A program made the translations under genes and the position numbers. Positions 50,425 to 59,714 of a stretch of 64,000 nucleotides of DNA are shown piece by piece. This stretch comes from Chitinophagaceae bacterium (GTDB lineage: Bacteria; Bacteroidota; Bacteroidia; Chitinophagales; Chitinophagaceae), in NCBI GenBank assembly GCA_022843585.1, contig JALHNJ010000014.1:62001-126000 (forward strand). The letters are read 5' to 3'. The number at the start of each line of letters is the position of its first letter. Positions within the stretch are counted from its first letter, which is position 1. The notes under the pieces were generated by a model. It was not told the origin of the DNA, made no database searches, and worked only from the letters and a program-made list of their open reading frames with translations.

Positions 50425-53400
50425 ATGAAGTTGACTAAACAGATAAAAGCAGATCTAGCAAAAGCCTATCAATGTGCTATGGAGATAAGTATACTTGATA
50501 TGAAGGCACCGCTTCGTTACATTAACCAGTACATTGCTGAAAACGTAAGCGGCTATGGCACTGCGGCCGATGAAAAGGTACAATCGAGAGAAGACTACAG
50601 GAAAATGCTTATGAAAAGCCGGCAACAGGCTAAAGGCATGTTGTTTAAAGCAAAGATCATTACTCCATACCGTCCAAAATTTACTGATGAAACCACTGCA
50701 AAGTTTCACGACGAAATAGTGGTTCAAATTGGCGACAACAAAAATAAGCACAGCATTCATCTATACATGAGTTGTGTATATAAATACCAGTTCGATAAGT
50801 GGCAATTGGTCTTGTTTCATGGCTCTATGCCTGATGCGGCAAGCACCACAGAAGATACCTTTCATCTTGGTGAAGCACAAAAAAAGCTACAGGAGCTTGA
50901 GCAAGTAGTTACACAGCGAACAGCAGATTTGCAAATCAAAACCCGGGAATTAGAAATTGAAGCATCATTGGAAAGAGTAAGAGCAGTAACGATGGGCATG
51001 AATAAACCGGGTGATATTCTGAATATCTGCAAAGTTTTTTTTAACGAATTACAATCACTCGGCTTTAAAGATTTGCGAAATACCCTTATTAACTTTTGGG
51101 ATGATGAAAATGGACAACTGCATGATTATGATTACTCCGATTTTGCCGGCGGGAACTTTGCCAAACTTGCTTACAGCAGTCACCCCGCATTTGCAGCATT
51201 TCAAAAGAAAATACGAAAAGCGAAAGATGCTTTTGCAAAACTGGTTATCAATAAACAGGGATTAAAAAGCTGGCAACAAAGAAGACGAAGCAGTGGCGAA
51301 TACAAAGACCCACGGCTTAATAAAATTTCTGCGCTGTATTATTATTTCTACTCCACCGGAGTGGGTGCGTTGGGCATTTCCACTTTTAGCCCTATCTCAA
51401 AAGATGAGGTGGAGGTGTTGAAAAAATTCCGCAATGTATTTGATATGGCCTATCAACGATATGTTGATATTCAAAAAGCAGAAGCACAGGCAAGAGAAGT
51501 TCAGATAGAACTGGCACTGGAAAGAGTAAGGGCGGCTGCTATGGCTATGAGAGCTTCAACTGAAATTGGTAACCTTATTTACCATTTGTATGGTGAGCTT
51601 AATAAACTGGATGCCCAACTTGAACGTTGCTTTATAATGATTGTGAACCCGGAGAACCTGGGTATTACGTGGTGGATGGCAGGCATGGAAGGTCTCTTAA
51701 ATGAAAATGGCTTTTTTGTTCAATACAATCAGCATCCAACACACCTGCTGTATTTGAAGCATTGGAAAAATCACACAAAAAAATGGAACTATCTTTTTAA
51801 AGGGAAAGAAAAAAAGGATTGGGATATTTTTGGGTTTACCCAAACAGACCTGTCTCAACTTCCTGCACCGGTGAAAGCAGGTATGTCGGCAGTAAGATCC
51901 GTTTATCTTTCAGGTTCTTCTGATACATTTGGTTGCCTTGTTACAGGTAGCATGGAGCAACTAAGTGATGGACACCAGGAAATCATTAGTCGGTTTGCCA
52001 CTGTATTCAATCAAACCTATACTCGTTTTCTCGACTTAAAAAAAGCAGAAGCACAGACAAGAGAAGCAGAGATAGAATTAGCATTAGAAAGAGTAAGAGC
52101 CAGAACAATGGCTATGCAGCACAGCAACGAATTACCTGAAGCTGCAAATCTTTTATTTCAACAAGTGCAATTACTGGGTATGCCGGCATGGAGTGCTGGT
52201 TATTGTACCTGGAATGATGATAAAAAAAGTGCTGTTACACTTTGGATGAGCAGCGAAGGCGTATTGCAACCACCCTTTACTGCCCCTACAACAAAAGATG
52301 AATTATTTATTGAAATGCGGAAGGGTGCGGAAGAAAATAAAGCATTACATGTAGTTGAAATGGGTGGCAAAAAATTAGTGAGGCATTACCAATATATGCG
52401 TACACTCCCGGTGGTGGGTGAAATACTGGATTCAATTATTAAAGCAGGTCATCCCTTACCCACTTTTCAGATAATGCACCAGGCTTATTTCTCAAAAGGT
52501 TTCTTGTTGTTCATTACCTATGAACCTGTACCTGATGCTCATGAAATTTTTCAGCGTTTTGGAAAAGTGTTTGACCAGACGTATACCCGCTTTCTCGATC
52601 TGCAAAAAGCAGAAGCACAGGCAAAAGAAGCAATGATTGAAGCTGCATTGGAAAAAGTGAGAAGCCGTTCATTGGCTATGCACAAAAGTGATGAGCTGAA
52701 TGAAGTAGTCATGGTATTGTTTGAAAGACTAAAAGATTTGCAGATTCCAGTAACTGCAGTGGGCATCCATATTTTCTCCGAAGGTTCAAAAGACCTGAAC
52801 GTATACGTATGCGGAGATATTGGAAATGGCCTGGCCATCAATAATTATCTCCTTCCTTATTTTAATCATCCTATTGCCGATGATTTATACGATGCACATG
52901 GGAAGGGATTGGATTTTTTTGTAGGGAACTATTCAAAGAATCAAAAAAACAGTTTTTATAAACATCTGTTTGAACATTCTGCATTAAGGGATTTATCGGA
53001 TGATATTAAGAACATGATTTTCCAAAGCGAGTCTTACTCCATTACCATGGCGCCGGTTAAAAATTCAGTGATTACGGTGAATGATTTTGAAGGAAAGCCA
53101 CTTTCGGATGCTGAAGCAGATGTAGTAAAACGCTTTGCCAAAGTATTTGAACAGGCATATATTCGTTTCCTCGATTTACAAAAAGCAGAAGCACAGGCAA
53201 GAGAAGCGCAGATAGAAGGGGCATTGGAAAGAGTACGTTCTCAATCGATGGGAATGCAAACCAGTAAGGATTTGAGTAATGTTACTACTGCAATGTTCGA
53301 GCAGCTGAGAATGCTTGGAGGCGAATTATATGCCACCGGAATAGTGTTTTGTGATAAACATGAACATGATGTGGAACAGTGGCACAGCGTACCGGGGGCA

Positions 53401-56400
53401 GGCATGTTATCTCCATTTATTGTGCCTGTTGATTTGGACTACATTCATCAATACCGGTACGATCAATGGAAAAAAGGCGTTGAATTGTTTTCTGTTGAAA
53501 TACCCGAAGATTTTATTGCGCAGCACTTTGAGGCGATGTTCAACCTGCCAACAGTAAAGGCCGTATTGGATGATTTTGCAGCAAAAAATATCCCGATGCC
53601 CGAAACGCCAAGCTGGGAAATAGATTATGGAGCATCATTCAAACATGGATATATCCTGGTGTCGGCACTTCAGCCTTTCAGTAGTGCAAACATTCTTCCT
53701 CGCTTTGCAAAAGTTTTTGAACAAACCTATACACGGTTTCTTGATCTGCAAAAAGCCGAAGCACAGGCAAGGGAAGCACAAATAGAAGCAGCATTGGAAA
53801 AAGTCCGTTCCCGTTCATTGGCTATGCAGAAGCCCGAAGAGCTGGTGGAAGTAGCTGAGTTATTAAGAGAAGAAATGGGGCATTTGGGTGTTGAAGAATT
53901 AGAAACAAGTTCCATATACCTTGTTGACAAAGAAAACAGGCAGGCAGAGTGTTGGTACGCCATCAAAGATATCAGGGATGGGAATAAAAAATTAGTGAGT
54001 GATGAAATGACCTTATTACTTCCTGATACCCGGGTAGGTAGTGAGATGTGGAAGTTTTATCAATCAGATAAAGCGCAGGCTTCCATTGTAATGAAAGGGG
54101 ATAACAGGAAAGAATGGATAAATTATTGTGCAAATCGGTCACAGGTTTTACAAGGATATTATGGCAATGAAATTCCTGAACGTACCTATCATTTGGTAAA
54201 GTTTAATGGTGGTTACATGGGTGCTGCATCACCCGGAGATATTTCATCTGAAAGCTGGGATTTGCTCAAAAGGGCAGCCGCAGTTTTTTCATTTGCATAC
54301 ACAAGGTTCAAAGATTTACAGGACGCAGCGGCCAGAGCAAGGGAAGCACAGATAGAATTGGCTTTGGAAAGAGTGCGGAGCAGGAGCATGGCCATGCATA
54401 AAAGTGATGAACTGAAAGAGGTGATACAAGTGGTGTATGAACAATTCATTCAGTTAGATATCCATATCGAGCACACTGGTTTTATTATCGATTATAAAGA
54501 AAGAGATGATATGCATATCTGGCTGGCTGACCAGTTTGTATCTCCTTTTGAAATAGCCATCCCCTATTTTGATTCACCGCATTGGAATAGTTTTGTCAAC
54601 GCCAAAAGGAAAGGCGAAAACTTCTTTGCCAACCTGCTGACGTTTGAAGAAAAAAATAAATTTTACCAGGATCTCTTTCAATTGATACCATCGCTGCCAG
54701 AAGAATCAAAGCAAACAATTTTTAGCAAACCTGGTCTTGCTATTTCTACCGTGTTGTTAGATAATGTTGGGCTGTACATCGAAAATTTCTCAGGTATTCC
54801 CTTTACTGATGAAGAGAATACTACGCTGATGCGCTTTGGAAAGGTATTTCAACAAACCTATACCCGTTTTCTTGATCTGCAAAAAGCAGAAGCACAGGCC
54901 AAAGAAGCACAGATAGAAGCAGCTTTGGAAAGAGTTCGTTCACGATCTTTAGCTATGCATTCCAGTGGGGAGCTGGGAGAAGTTGTTACCGTTGTATTGA
55001 ATAATTTGCTGGAGCTAGGTTATATCATTGATCAGGGTTCAGCGGCCCACCTGGCAATATTTTCCGAGGGCACAAAAGATTTTTTTCAATGGTCAGCAGA
55101 CCCGGCCCTTCCACATCCTGTGAGATCCTTCATTCCTTATACGGATCTCCCTATACTAACTGAATTCTGGGATGCCAGGCAAAAAGGGCATGACTTTTTA
55201 GCCAAGGTTTATTCTTTTGATGAAAAAAATACCTGGTTCAACTTCGCCTTTGAGCATTCAGATCTTAAACATATTCCAGGGGAATTAAAAAAACTCCTCC
55301 TGGAAAGTGAAACCTATGCTCATTCAATTGCGATAGAGAAGAACTCCGCAATTATCATAAACAGTATTACAGGCAATCAACTTTCAGGAAATCAAATTGA
55401 TATTCTAAGACGATTTTCAAAAGTTTTTGAACAAGCCTATGTACGTTTTCTTGATTTGCAAAAAGCCGAAGCACAGGCAAGAGAAGCAAGGATAGAAGCA
55501 GCGTTGGAGAAAGTTAGAAGTCGTTCACTGGCTATGCATAAAGCAGATGAACTGGGTGAAGTGATTACTGTTGTAGTGGAGAAATTACAAGAGCTGGATT
55601 TTTCAGTAAGTGATGGCGTGGCACTTATAACTTATAACGAGGGTTCAAAAGATCTGAATGAGTGGATGGCAAATCCAGGTTTCCCATCTGCCATTAAATT
55701 TCACCTTCCTTACTTTAAACATCCTGTACTAGCTAACCTGTGGAAGGCAAAGAATAATGGAACAGCGTTTTTAGAGGAACGATATACTGCGGAGGAAAAC
55801 AAATCTTTCTTAGATCATATTTTTAAGCACAGCGATTTTAAACACACTCCCCAACCGGTAAAAGATTATTGCCTGGCTGCTAACACTTACGCTACTTCAA
55901 TTGCCTTTCAGAAAAACACTTCCATATTTATTAACGACTACTCAGGTAAATCGCTTTCAGAGCAGGAGATTGACATTTTAAAACGTTTTTCAAAAGTATT
56001 TGAGCAAGCCTACATCCGTTTTCTCGATCTTCAAAAAGCCGAAGCACAGGCAAGAGAAGCAAAGATTGAAATGGCGTTGGAAAAGATCCGTTCAAGAACT
56101 ATGGCTATGCAGCATAGTGATGAGTTGCCTGAAGCTGCTAACCTGTTATTCCTCGAAGTTCAGGCATTGGGAATTCCGGCATGGAGTTGCGGATACAATG
56201 TTTTGGCAGAAGATAAAAAAACAAGTGATTGCTGGATGAGTAGTGAGGGAGCTATCCAGGAACCGTTTAACCTGTATTTCACGGAAGAGGCTTCTTTTAT
56301 AGAATGGTATAATTTTATTCAGAGTGATGAAAACTTCTTTGTTCAGGAACTGGGAGGTGAAGCATTGGTTCAGCATTACAATTACATGCGGAATATCCCC

Positions 56401-59400
56401 AGGCTTGGCGAAGTGATCAAAAAGCTGGAAGATGCAGGCATTTCGTTACCCACTTATCAAATCAATCACCTGTGTAAGTATGCATATGGTTTTCTTTTGT
56501 TCATTACCTACGAACCGGTGCCCGATGCACATGATCTGTTCAAACGTTTCACTAAAGTTTTTGAACAGACCTATACCCGTTTCCTTGATTTGCAGAAAGC
56601 AGAAGAGCAAACAAGAGAAGCTCAGATAGAACTTTCACTGGAACGCATACGGGCAAAAGTTACAGCCATGAAAGTATCATCAGACCTGTTAGATATTGTA
56701 GTCACTATGCGGACGGAGTTTGTGAAACTTGGTCATGAAGCACATTATTTCTGGCACATGCGATGGCTGCCGGATATGTATGAAAAAGCAATGACATCAG
56801 GTGATGGTTCCCGTATTGGTCATGTGATGACATTGCCCCGTCATATTCATGGTGATGTGCCGCTGATTTCCAATTGGGAAAAAACAAATGAGCCAACAGT
56901 AGTATATGCAATGGATGCAGAAGCAGCGGTGGATTATGTAACTAAAATGATCAACCTCGGAAATTTTGAACAGGTTGATCCTAACTCTCCAACGCTGGAT
57001 GATATCCGACATATTGGGGGTCTTACTTTCATCATGGCCCGCACCACACATGGCGAAATAGGTTATAGTTTACCCGGAGTAGTTACACATCCGCCTGCTG
57101 AAGGTATAGCAACCGTTGTTCGCTTTGCTTCGGTATTTGATTTAGCCTATCGCCGTTTTGAAGATCTGAAAAGTTCGGAAAAACAAATTCGGGAAGCACA
57201 AATTGAATTGGCATTGGAAAGAGTGCGGGCAAGAAGTTTAGCCATGCACAAAAGCGAAGAACTGGCGGATCTTTCGCTGGAGTTGGTAAAGCAGGTGCAG
57301 GCCTTGGACGTAGCTACCTGGTTTTGCGCATTTAATATTTACGATGAAAACCCGCAAAGCTCATTGGAATGGGGCAGTAATGGCATTGGAACATTTCCAA
57401 AATACCGAACACCAAGAGAACATGTTTTTCTGAAGTATTATGAAGCAGGGCAAAAGGGAGAAACATTTTTAATCAATACCATTGCCGAAGATGAATGTGT
57501 TGCACATTATGAATACCTGTGCAGTTTGCCGGGTGTTGGTGAACAGCTATTGCAAATGAAAGCGGCTGGTATTCCCTTCCCTGCTTTTCAAATAGACCAT
57601 GTAGCTTTTATGAAATATGGCTATGTGCTTTTTATAACGTATGAGCCGGTGCCCGAAGCCCACGATATATTTATTCGCTTTGCAAAAGTGTTTGAACAAA
57701 CCTATACCCGTTTCCTCGATTTGCAAAAAGCAGAAGCACAGGCAAAGGAAGCACAGATTGAAGCTTCGTTGGAAAGAGTGAGAAGTAAAACCATGGCGAT
57801 GCATAATAGCAAGAATGTGGGTGAGAGTGTTGCAGCTTTATTTGATGAACTTACAGCCCTTGGAGTTCTTACTTCATTCGACCGTTGCGGCATCGGTATT
57901 ATGCAACCCAATGAAATGATGGAGTTATGGACTGCAGAAAAAGCAACAGGAAAAACAGAATTGACAATCGGCCATTTGAATATGCGGCTCCATACATTGC
58001 TCAAAAATGTTTATCAAAATTGGCTTGATAAAAAACAAACTTATGAATACATACTGGAAGGAAATGACAAGGTTGCCTACTATGAAGCCATGGGCAAACA
58101 AACTAACTACAAAATCAGGAAAGACTATTATTCAGCACACGAAAGGATAGTGCATACTGATTTCTTTTTTAAAGAAGGTTGCCTGTATGTATTCTCATTA
58201 AATGAGTTTACAACAGAAGCAACTTTAATTTTCATTCGTTTTGTAAATGTATTCGGGCAAACCTATCGTCGTTACCTCGATTTACAAAAGGCAGAAGCAC
58301 AGGCCAAAGAAGCACAGATAGAAGCAGCATTAGAAAGAGTAAGAAGCCGGACACTGGCCATGCAAAAAAGTGATGAACTGGCAGAAACAGCAGCTGAAGT
58401 ATTCAGACAACTAATCAACTTAGGCATTGAGCCCAACCGTTTATATATTGGTATTGTAAAAGAAGAAACGGGTGATATGGAAATGTGGGCAACTGATGAA
58501 GATGGTACACAGGTAGGAAAGAAATTTATGTTCAATAAAAATGAAAATTCTTCAGTAAAAAAACTTTTCGATGGCTGGCAGGCAAAAGAAAAATCAGTGA
58601 TAGTAGATATGCAGGGAAAAGAACTGGAAGATTATTTTCATTATCTGAATAATGTTATGCATATTCCATTTAAAGGCGGACTTGCTCAAAAGCGAAGAGT
58701 GCAGAGTGTTGCTTATTTCAGCAAAGGATTTATTGGTATGGCTTCACCCGACGGGCAAGGTGATGAAACAATACAATTATTAGAACGTTTTGCAGCTGTA
58801 TTCAACCTCACTTTTACCCGTTTTAATGATTTAAAAATTGCAGAAGCACATGCCGAACAGGCAGAACAGGATTTAATTGCTATTAAAGAAGCCAAGCAAA
58901 AAGCAGAAGAAGCATTAACGGAGTTGCAGGCAACCCAAAAGCAACTGATACAAAGTGAAAAAATGGCGAGCCTTGGAGAACTTACCGCAGGCATTGCACA
59001 TGAAATTCAAAACCCGTTAAACTTCGTCAACAACTTTAGTGAAGTAAGTAAAGAGTTGCTGGATGAAATGAAAGAAGCCATAGAAAAAGGAGATACTGAA
59101 GAAGCAAAAGAAATCATGAATGATGTGATTCAGAATCTGGAAAAGATAAATCACCATGGTAAACGGGCTGATGGTATTGTAAAAGGAATGTTGCAGCATA
59201 GCCGTAGCAGCAGCAACCAAAAAGAGGCAACTGATATTAATGCCTTAGCAGATGAATATTTGCGGTTAGCTTATCATGGTTTACGGGCAAAAGACAAATC
59301 CTTCAATGCAACCTTGAAAACAGAATATGATGAAAGTATTGGCAAGGTTAGTATCATTCCGCAGGATATGGGAAGAGTGATTCTCAATTTAATTACCAAT

Positions 59401-59703
59401 GCGTTTTATGTAGTCGCAGAAAAGAAAAAGGAAAGTATTGAAGGATACGAACCAACTGTTTCGGTAAGTACAAAGAAGATGGGTGACAAAATGGAAGTGA
59501 GTGTAAAGGATAACGGCAATGGTATTCCGCCGAAAATATTAGACAAAATATTTCAACCGTTCTTTACAACCAAGCCAACAGGACAAGGAACTGGGTTAGG
59601 GTTGAGTTTGAGTTATGATATTGTAAAAGCACATGGAGGTGAGTTAAAGGTAGAAACAAAAGAAGGAGAGGGAAGTGAATTTATTATTCAATTACCAATT
59701 TGA
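50425..59703 (+). CDS. Giant soluble histidine kinase with about fourteen tandem GAF-like modules
   Basis: 3092 residues with no membrane span. Residues 1-135 resemble a SnoaL/NTF2-like domain, then a coiled coil (about 145-190). From about 190 to 2800 there are some fourteen modules of about 187 residues, each ending F-x-K-V-F-E-Q-x-Y-x-R-F-L-D-L and joined by a helical linker Q-K-A-E-A-Q-A-R-E-A-Q-I-E followed by A-L-E-R-V-R-S-R-S-x-A-M. Modules fall into at least four sequence types; one type (about 3, 5, 10, 12) keeps F-I-T-Y-E-P-V-P-x-A-H, another (4, 7, 8, 9) keeps L-P-Y-F-x-H-P. The C-terminal kinase core has His2859 and all ATP-binding boxes. The modules look like GAF-family sensors. 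The whole may integrate many signals into one kinase. Reading frame is open throughout, so it is not a pseudogene. Confidence 0.9.
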   Translation: MKLTKQIKADLAKAYQCAMEISILDMKAPLRYINQYIAENVSGYGTAADEKVQSREDYRKMLMKSRQQAKGMLFKAKIITPYRPKFTDETTAKFHDEIVVQIGDNKNKHSIHLYMSCVYKYQFDKWQLVLFHGSMPDAASTTEDTFHLGEAQKKLQELEQVVTQRTADLQIKTRELEIEASLERVRAVTMGMNKPGDILNICKVFFNELQSLGFKDLRNTLINFWDDENGQLHDYDYSDFAGGNFAKLAYSSHPAFAAFQKKIRKAKDAFAKLVINKQGLKSWQQRRRSSGEYKDPRLNKISALYYYFYSTGVGALGISTFSPISKDEVEVLKKFRNVFDMAYQRYVDIQKAEAQAREVQIELALERVRAAAMAMRASTEIGNLIYHLYGELNKLDAQLERCFIMIVNPENLGITWWMAGMEGLLNENGFFVQYNQHPTHLLYLKHWKNHTKKWNYLFKGKEKKDWDIFGFTQTDLSQLPAPVKAGMSAVRSVYLSGSSDTFGCLVTGSMEQLSDGHQEIISRFATVFNQTYTRFLDLKKAEAQTREAEIELALERVRARTMAMQHSNELPEAANLLFQQVQLLGMPAWSAGYCTWNDDKKSAVTLWMSSEGVLQPPFTAPTTKDELFIEMRKGAEENKALHVVEMGGKKLVRHYQYMRTLPVVGEILDSIIKAGHPLPTFQIMHQAYFSKGFLLFITYEPVPDAHEIFQRFGKVFDQTYTRFLDLQKAEAQAKEAMIEAALEKVRSRSLAMHKSDELNEVVMVLFERLKDLQIPVTAVGIHIFSEGSKDLNVYVCGDIGNGLAINNYLLPYFNHPIADDLYDAHGKGLDFFVGNYSKNQKNSFYKHLFEHSALRDLSDDIKNMIFQSESYSITMAPVKNSVITVNDFEGKPLSDAEADVVKRFAKVFEQAYIRFLDLQKAEAQAREAQIEGALERVRSQSMGMQTSKDLSNVTTAMFEQLRMLGGELYATGIVFCDKHEHDVEQWHSVPGAGMLSPFIVPVDLDYIHQYRYDQWKKGVELFSVEIPEDFIAQHFEAMFNLPTVKAVLDDFAAKNIPMPETPSWEIDYGASFKHGYILVSALQPFSSANILPRFAKVFEQTYTRFLDLQKAEAQAREAQIEAALEKVRSRSLAMQKPEELVEVAELLREEMGHLGVEELETSSIYLVDKENRQAECWYAIKDIRDGNKKLVSDEMTLLLPDTRVGSEMWKFYQSDKAQASIVMKGDNRKEWINYCANRSQVLQGYYGNEIPERTYHLVKFNGGYMGAASPGDISSESWDLLKRAAAVFSFAYTRFKDLQDAAARAREAQIELALERVRSRSMAMHKSDELKEVIQVVYEQFIQLDIHIEHTGFIIDYKERDDMHIWLADQFVSPFEIAIPYFDSPHWNSFVNAKRKGENFFANLLTFEEKNKFYQDLFQLIPSLPEESKQTIFSKPGLAISTVLLDNVGLYIENFSGIPFTDEENTTLMRFGKVFQQTYTRFLDLQKAEAQAKEAQIEAALERVRSRSLAMHSSGELGEVVTVVLNNLLELGYIIDQGSAAHLAIFSEGTKDFFQWSADPALPHPVRSFIPYTDLPILTEFWDARQKGHDFLAKVYSFDEKNTWFNFAFEHSDLKHIPGELKKLLLESETYAHSIAIEKNSAIIINSITGNQLSGNQIDILRRFSKVFEQAYVRFLDLQKAEAQAREARIEAALEKVRSRSLAMHKADELGEVITVVVEKLQELDFSVSDGVALITYNEGSKDLNEWMANPGFPSAIKFHLPYFKHPVLANLWKAKNNGTAFLEERYTAEENKSFLDHIFKHSDFKHTPQPVKDYCLAANTYATSIAFQKNTSIFINDYSGKSLSEQEIDILKRFSKVFEQAYIRFLDLQKAEAQAREAKIEMALEKIRSRTMAMQHSDELPEAANLLFLEVQALGIPAWSCGYNVLAEDKKTSDCWMSSEGAIQEPFNLYFTEEASFIEWYNFIQSDENFFVQELGGEALVQHYNYMRNIPRLGEVIKKLEDAGISLPTYQINHLCKYAYGFLLFITYEPVPDAHDLFKRFTKVFEQTYTRFLDLQKAEEQTREAQIELSLERIRAKVTAMKVSSDLLDIVVTMRTEFVKLGHEAHYFWHMRWLPDMYEKAMTSGDGSRIGHVMTLPRHIHGDVPLISNWEKTNEPTVVYAMDAEAAVDYVTKMINLGNFEQVDPNSPTLDDIRHIGGLTFIMARTTHGEIGYSLPGVVTHPPAEGIATVVRFASVFDLAYRRFEDLKSSEKQIREAQIELALERVRARSLAMHKSEELADLSLELVKQVQALDVATWFCAFNIYDENPQSSLEWGSNGIGTFPKYRTPREHVFLKYYEAGQKGETFLINTIAEDECVAHYEYLCSLPGVGEQLLQMKAAGIPFPAFQIDHVAFMKYGYVLFITYEPVPEAHDIFIRFAKVFEQTYTRFLDLQKAEAQAKEAQIEASLERVRSKTMAMHNSKNVGESVAALFDELTALGVLTSFDRCGIGIMQPNEMMELWTAEKATGKTELTIGHLNMRLHTLLKNVYQNWLDKKQTYEYILEGNDKVAYYEAMGKQTNYKIRKDYYSAHERIVHTDFFFKEGCLYVFSLNEFTTEATLIFIRFVNVFGQTYRRYLDLQKAEAQAKEAQIEAALERVRSRTLAMQKSDELAETAAEVFRQLINLGIEPNRLYIGIVKEETGDMEMWATDEDGTQVGKKFMFNKNENSSVKKLFDGWQAKEKSVIVDMQGKELEDYFHYLNNVMHIPFKGGLAQKRRVQSVAYFSKGFIGMASPDGQGDETIQLLERFAAVFNLTFTRFNDLKIAEAHAEQAEQDLIAIKEAKQKAEEALTELQATQKQLIQSEKMASLGELTAGIAHEIQNPLNFVNNFSEVSKELLDEMKEAIEKGDTEEAKEIMNDVIQNLEKINHHGKRADGIVKGMLQHSRSSSNQKEATDINALADEYLRLAYHGLRAKDKSFNATLKTEYDESIGKVSIIPQDMGRVILNLITNAFYVVAEKKKESIEGYEPTVSVSTKKMGDKMEVSVKDNGNGIPPKILDKIFQPFFTTKPTGQGTGLGLSLSYDIVKAHGGELKVETKEGEGSEFIIQLPI
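51460..58830 (+). repeat. Tandem linker repeat in the giant kinase gene, about 550-580 bp period
   Basis: The linker coding sequence (CTCGATCTGCAAAAAGCAGA type) recurs near 51460, 52021, 52581, 53161, 53731, 54301, 54861, 55441, 56011, 56571, 57148, 57700 and 58261, with a degenerate last copy near 58810. Copies at 54301 and 57148 are diverged. Linker DNA is more alike between copies than the modules between, so the linkers may serve as recombination points that add, lose or swap modules. Confidence 0.85.
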
Positions 59704-59714
59704 AATGTAAAATT

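Noticed and set aside
51460-58830. Regular repeats at 550-580 bp considered as CRISPR or transposon array
   Set aside because: Units are coding, in one frame, far longer than CRISPR repeats, and fit a protein linker-module array.
50425-59703. Frame error or fusion of separate kinase genes in the giant gene
   Set aside because: Linkers and modules continue in one frame from start to kinase core, and there is only one set of kinase boxes, at the end.
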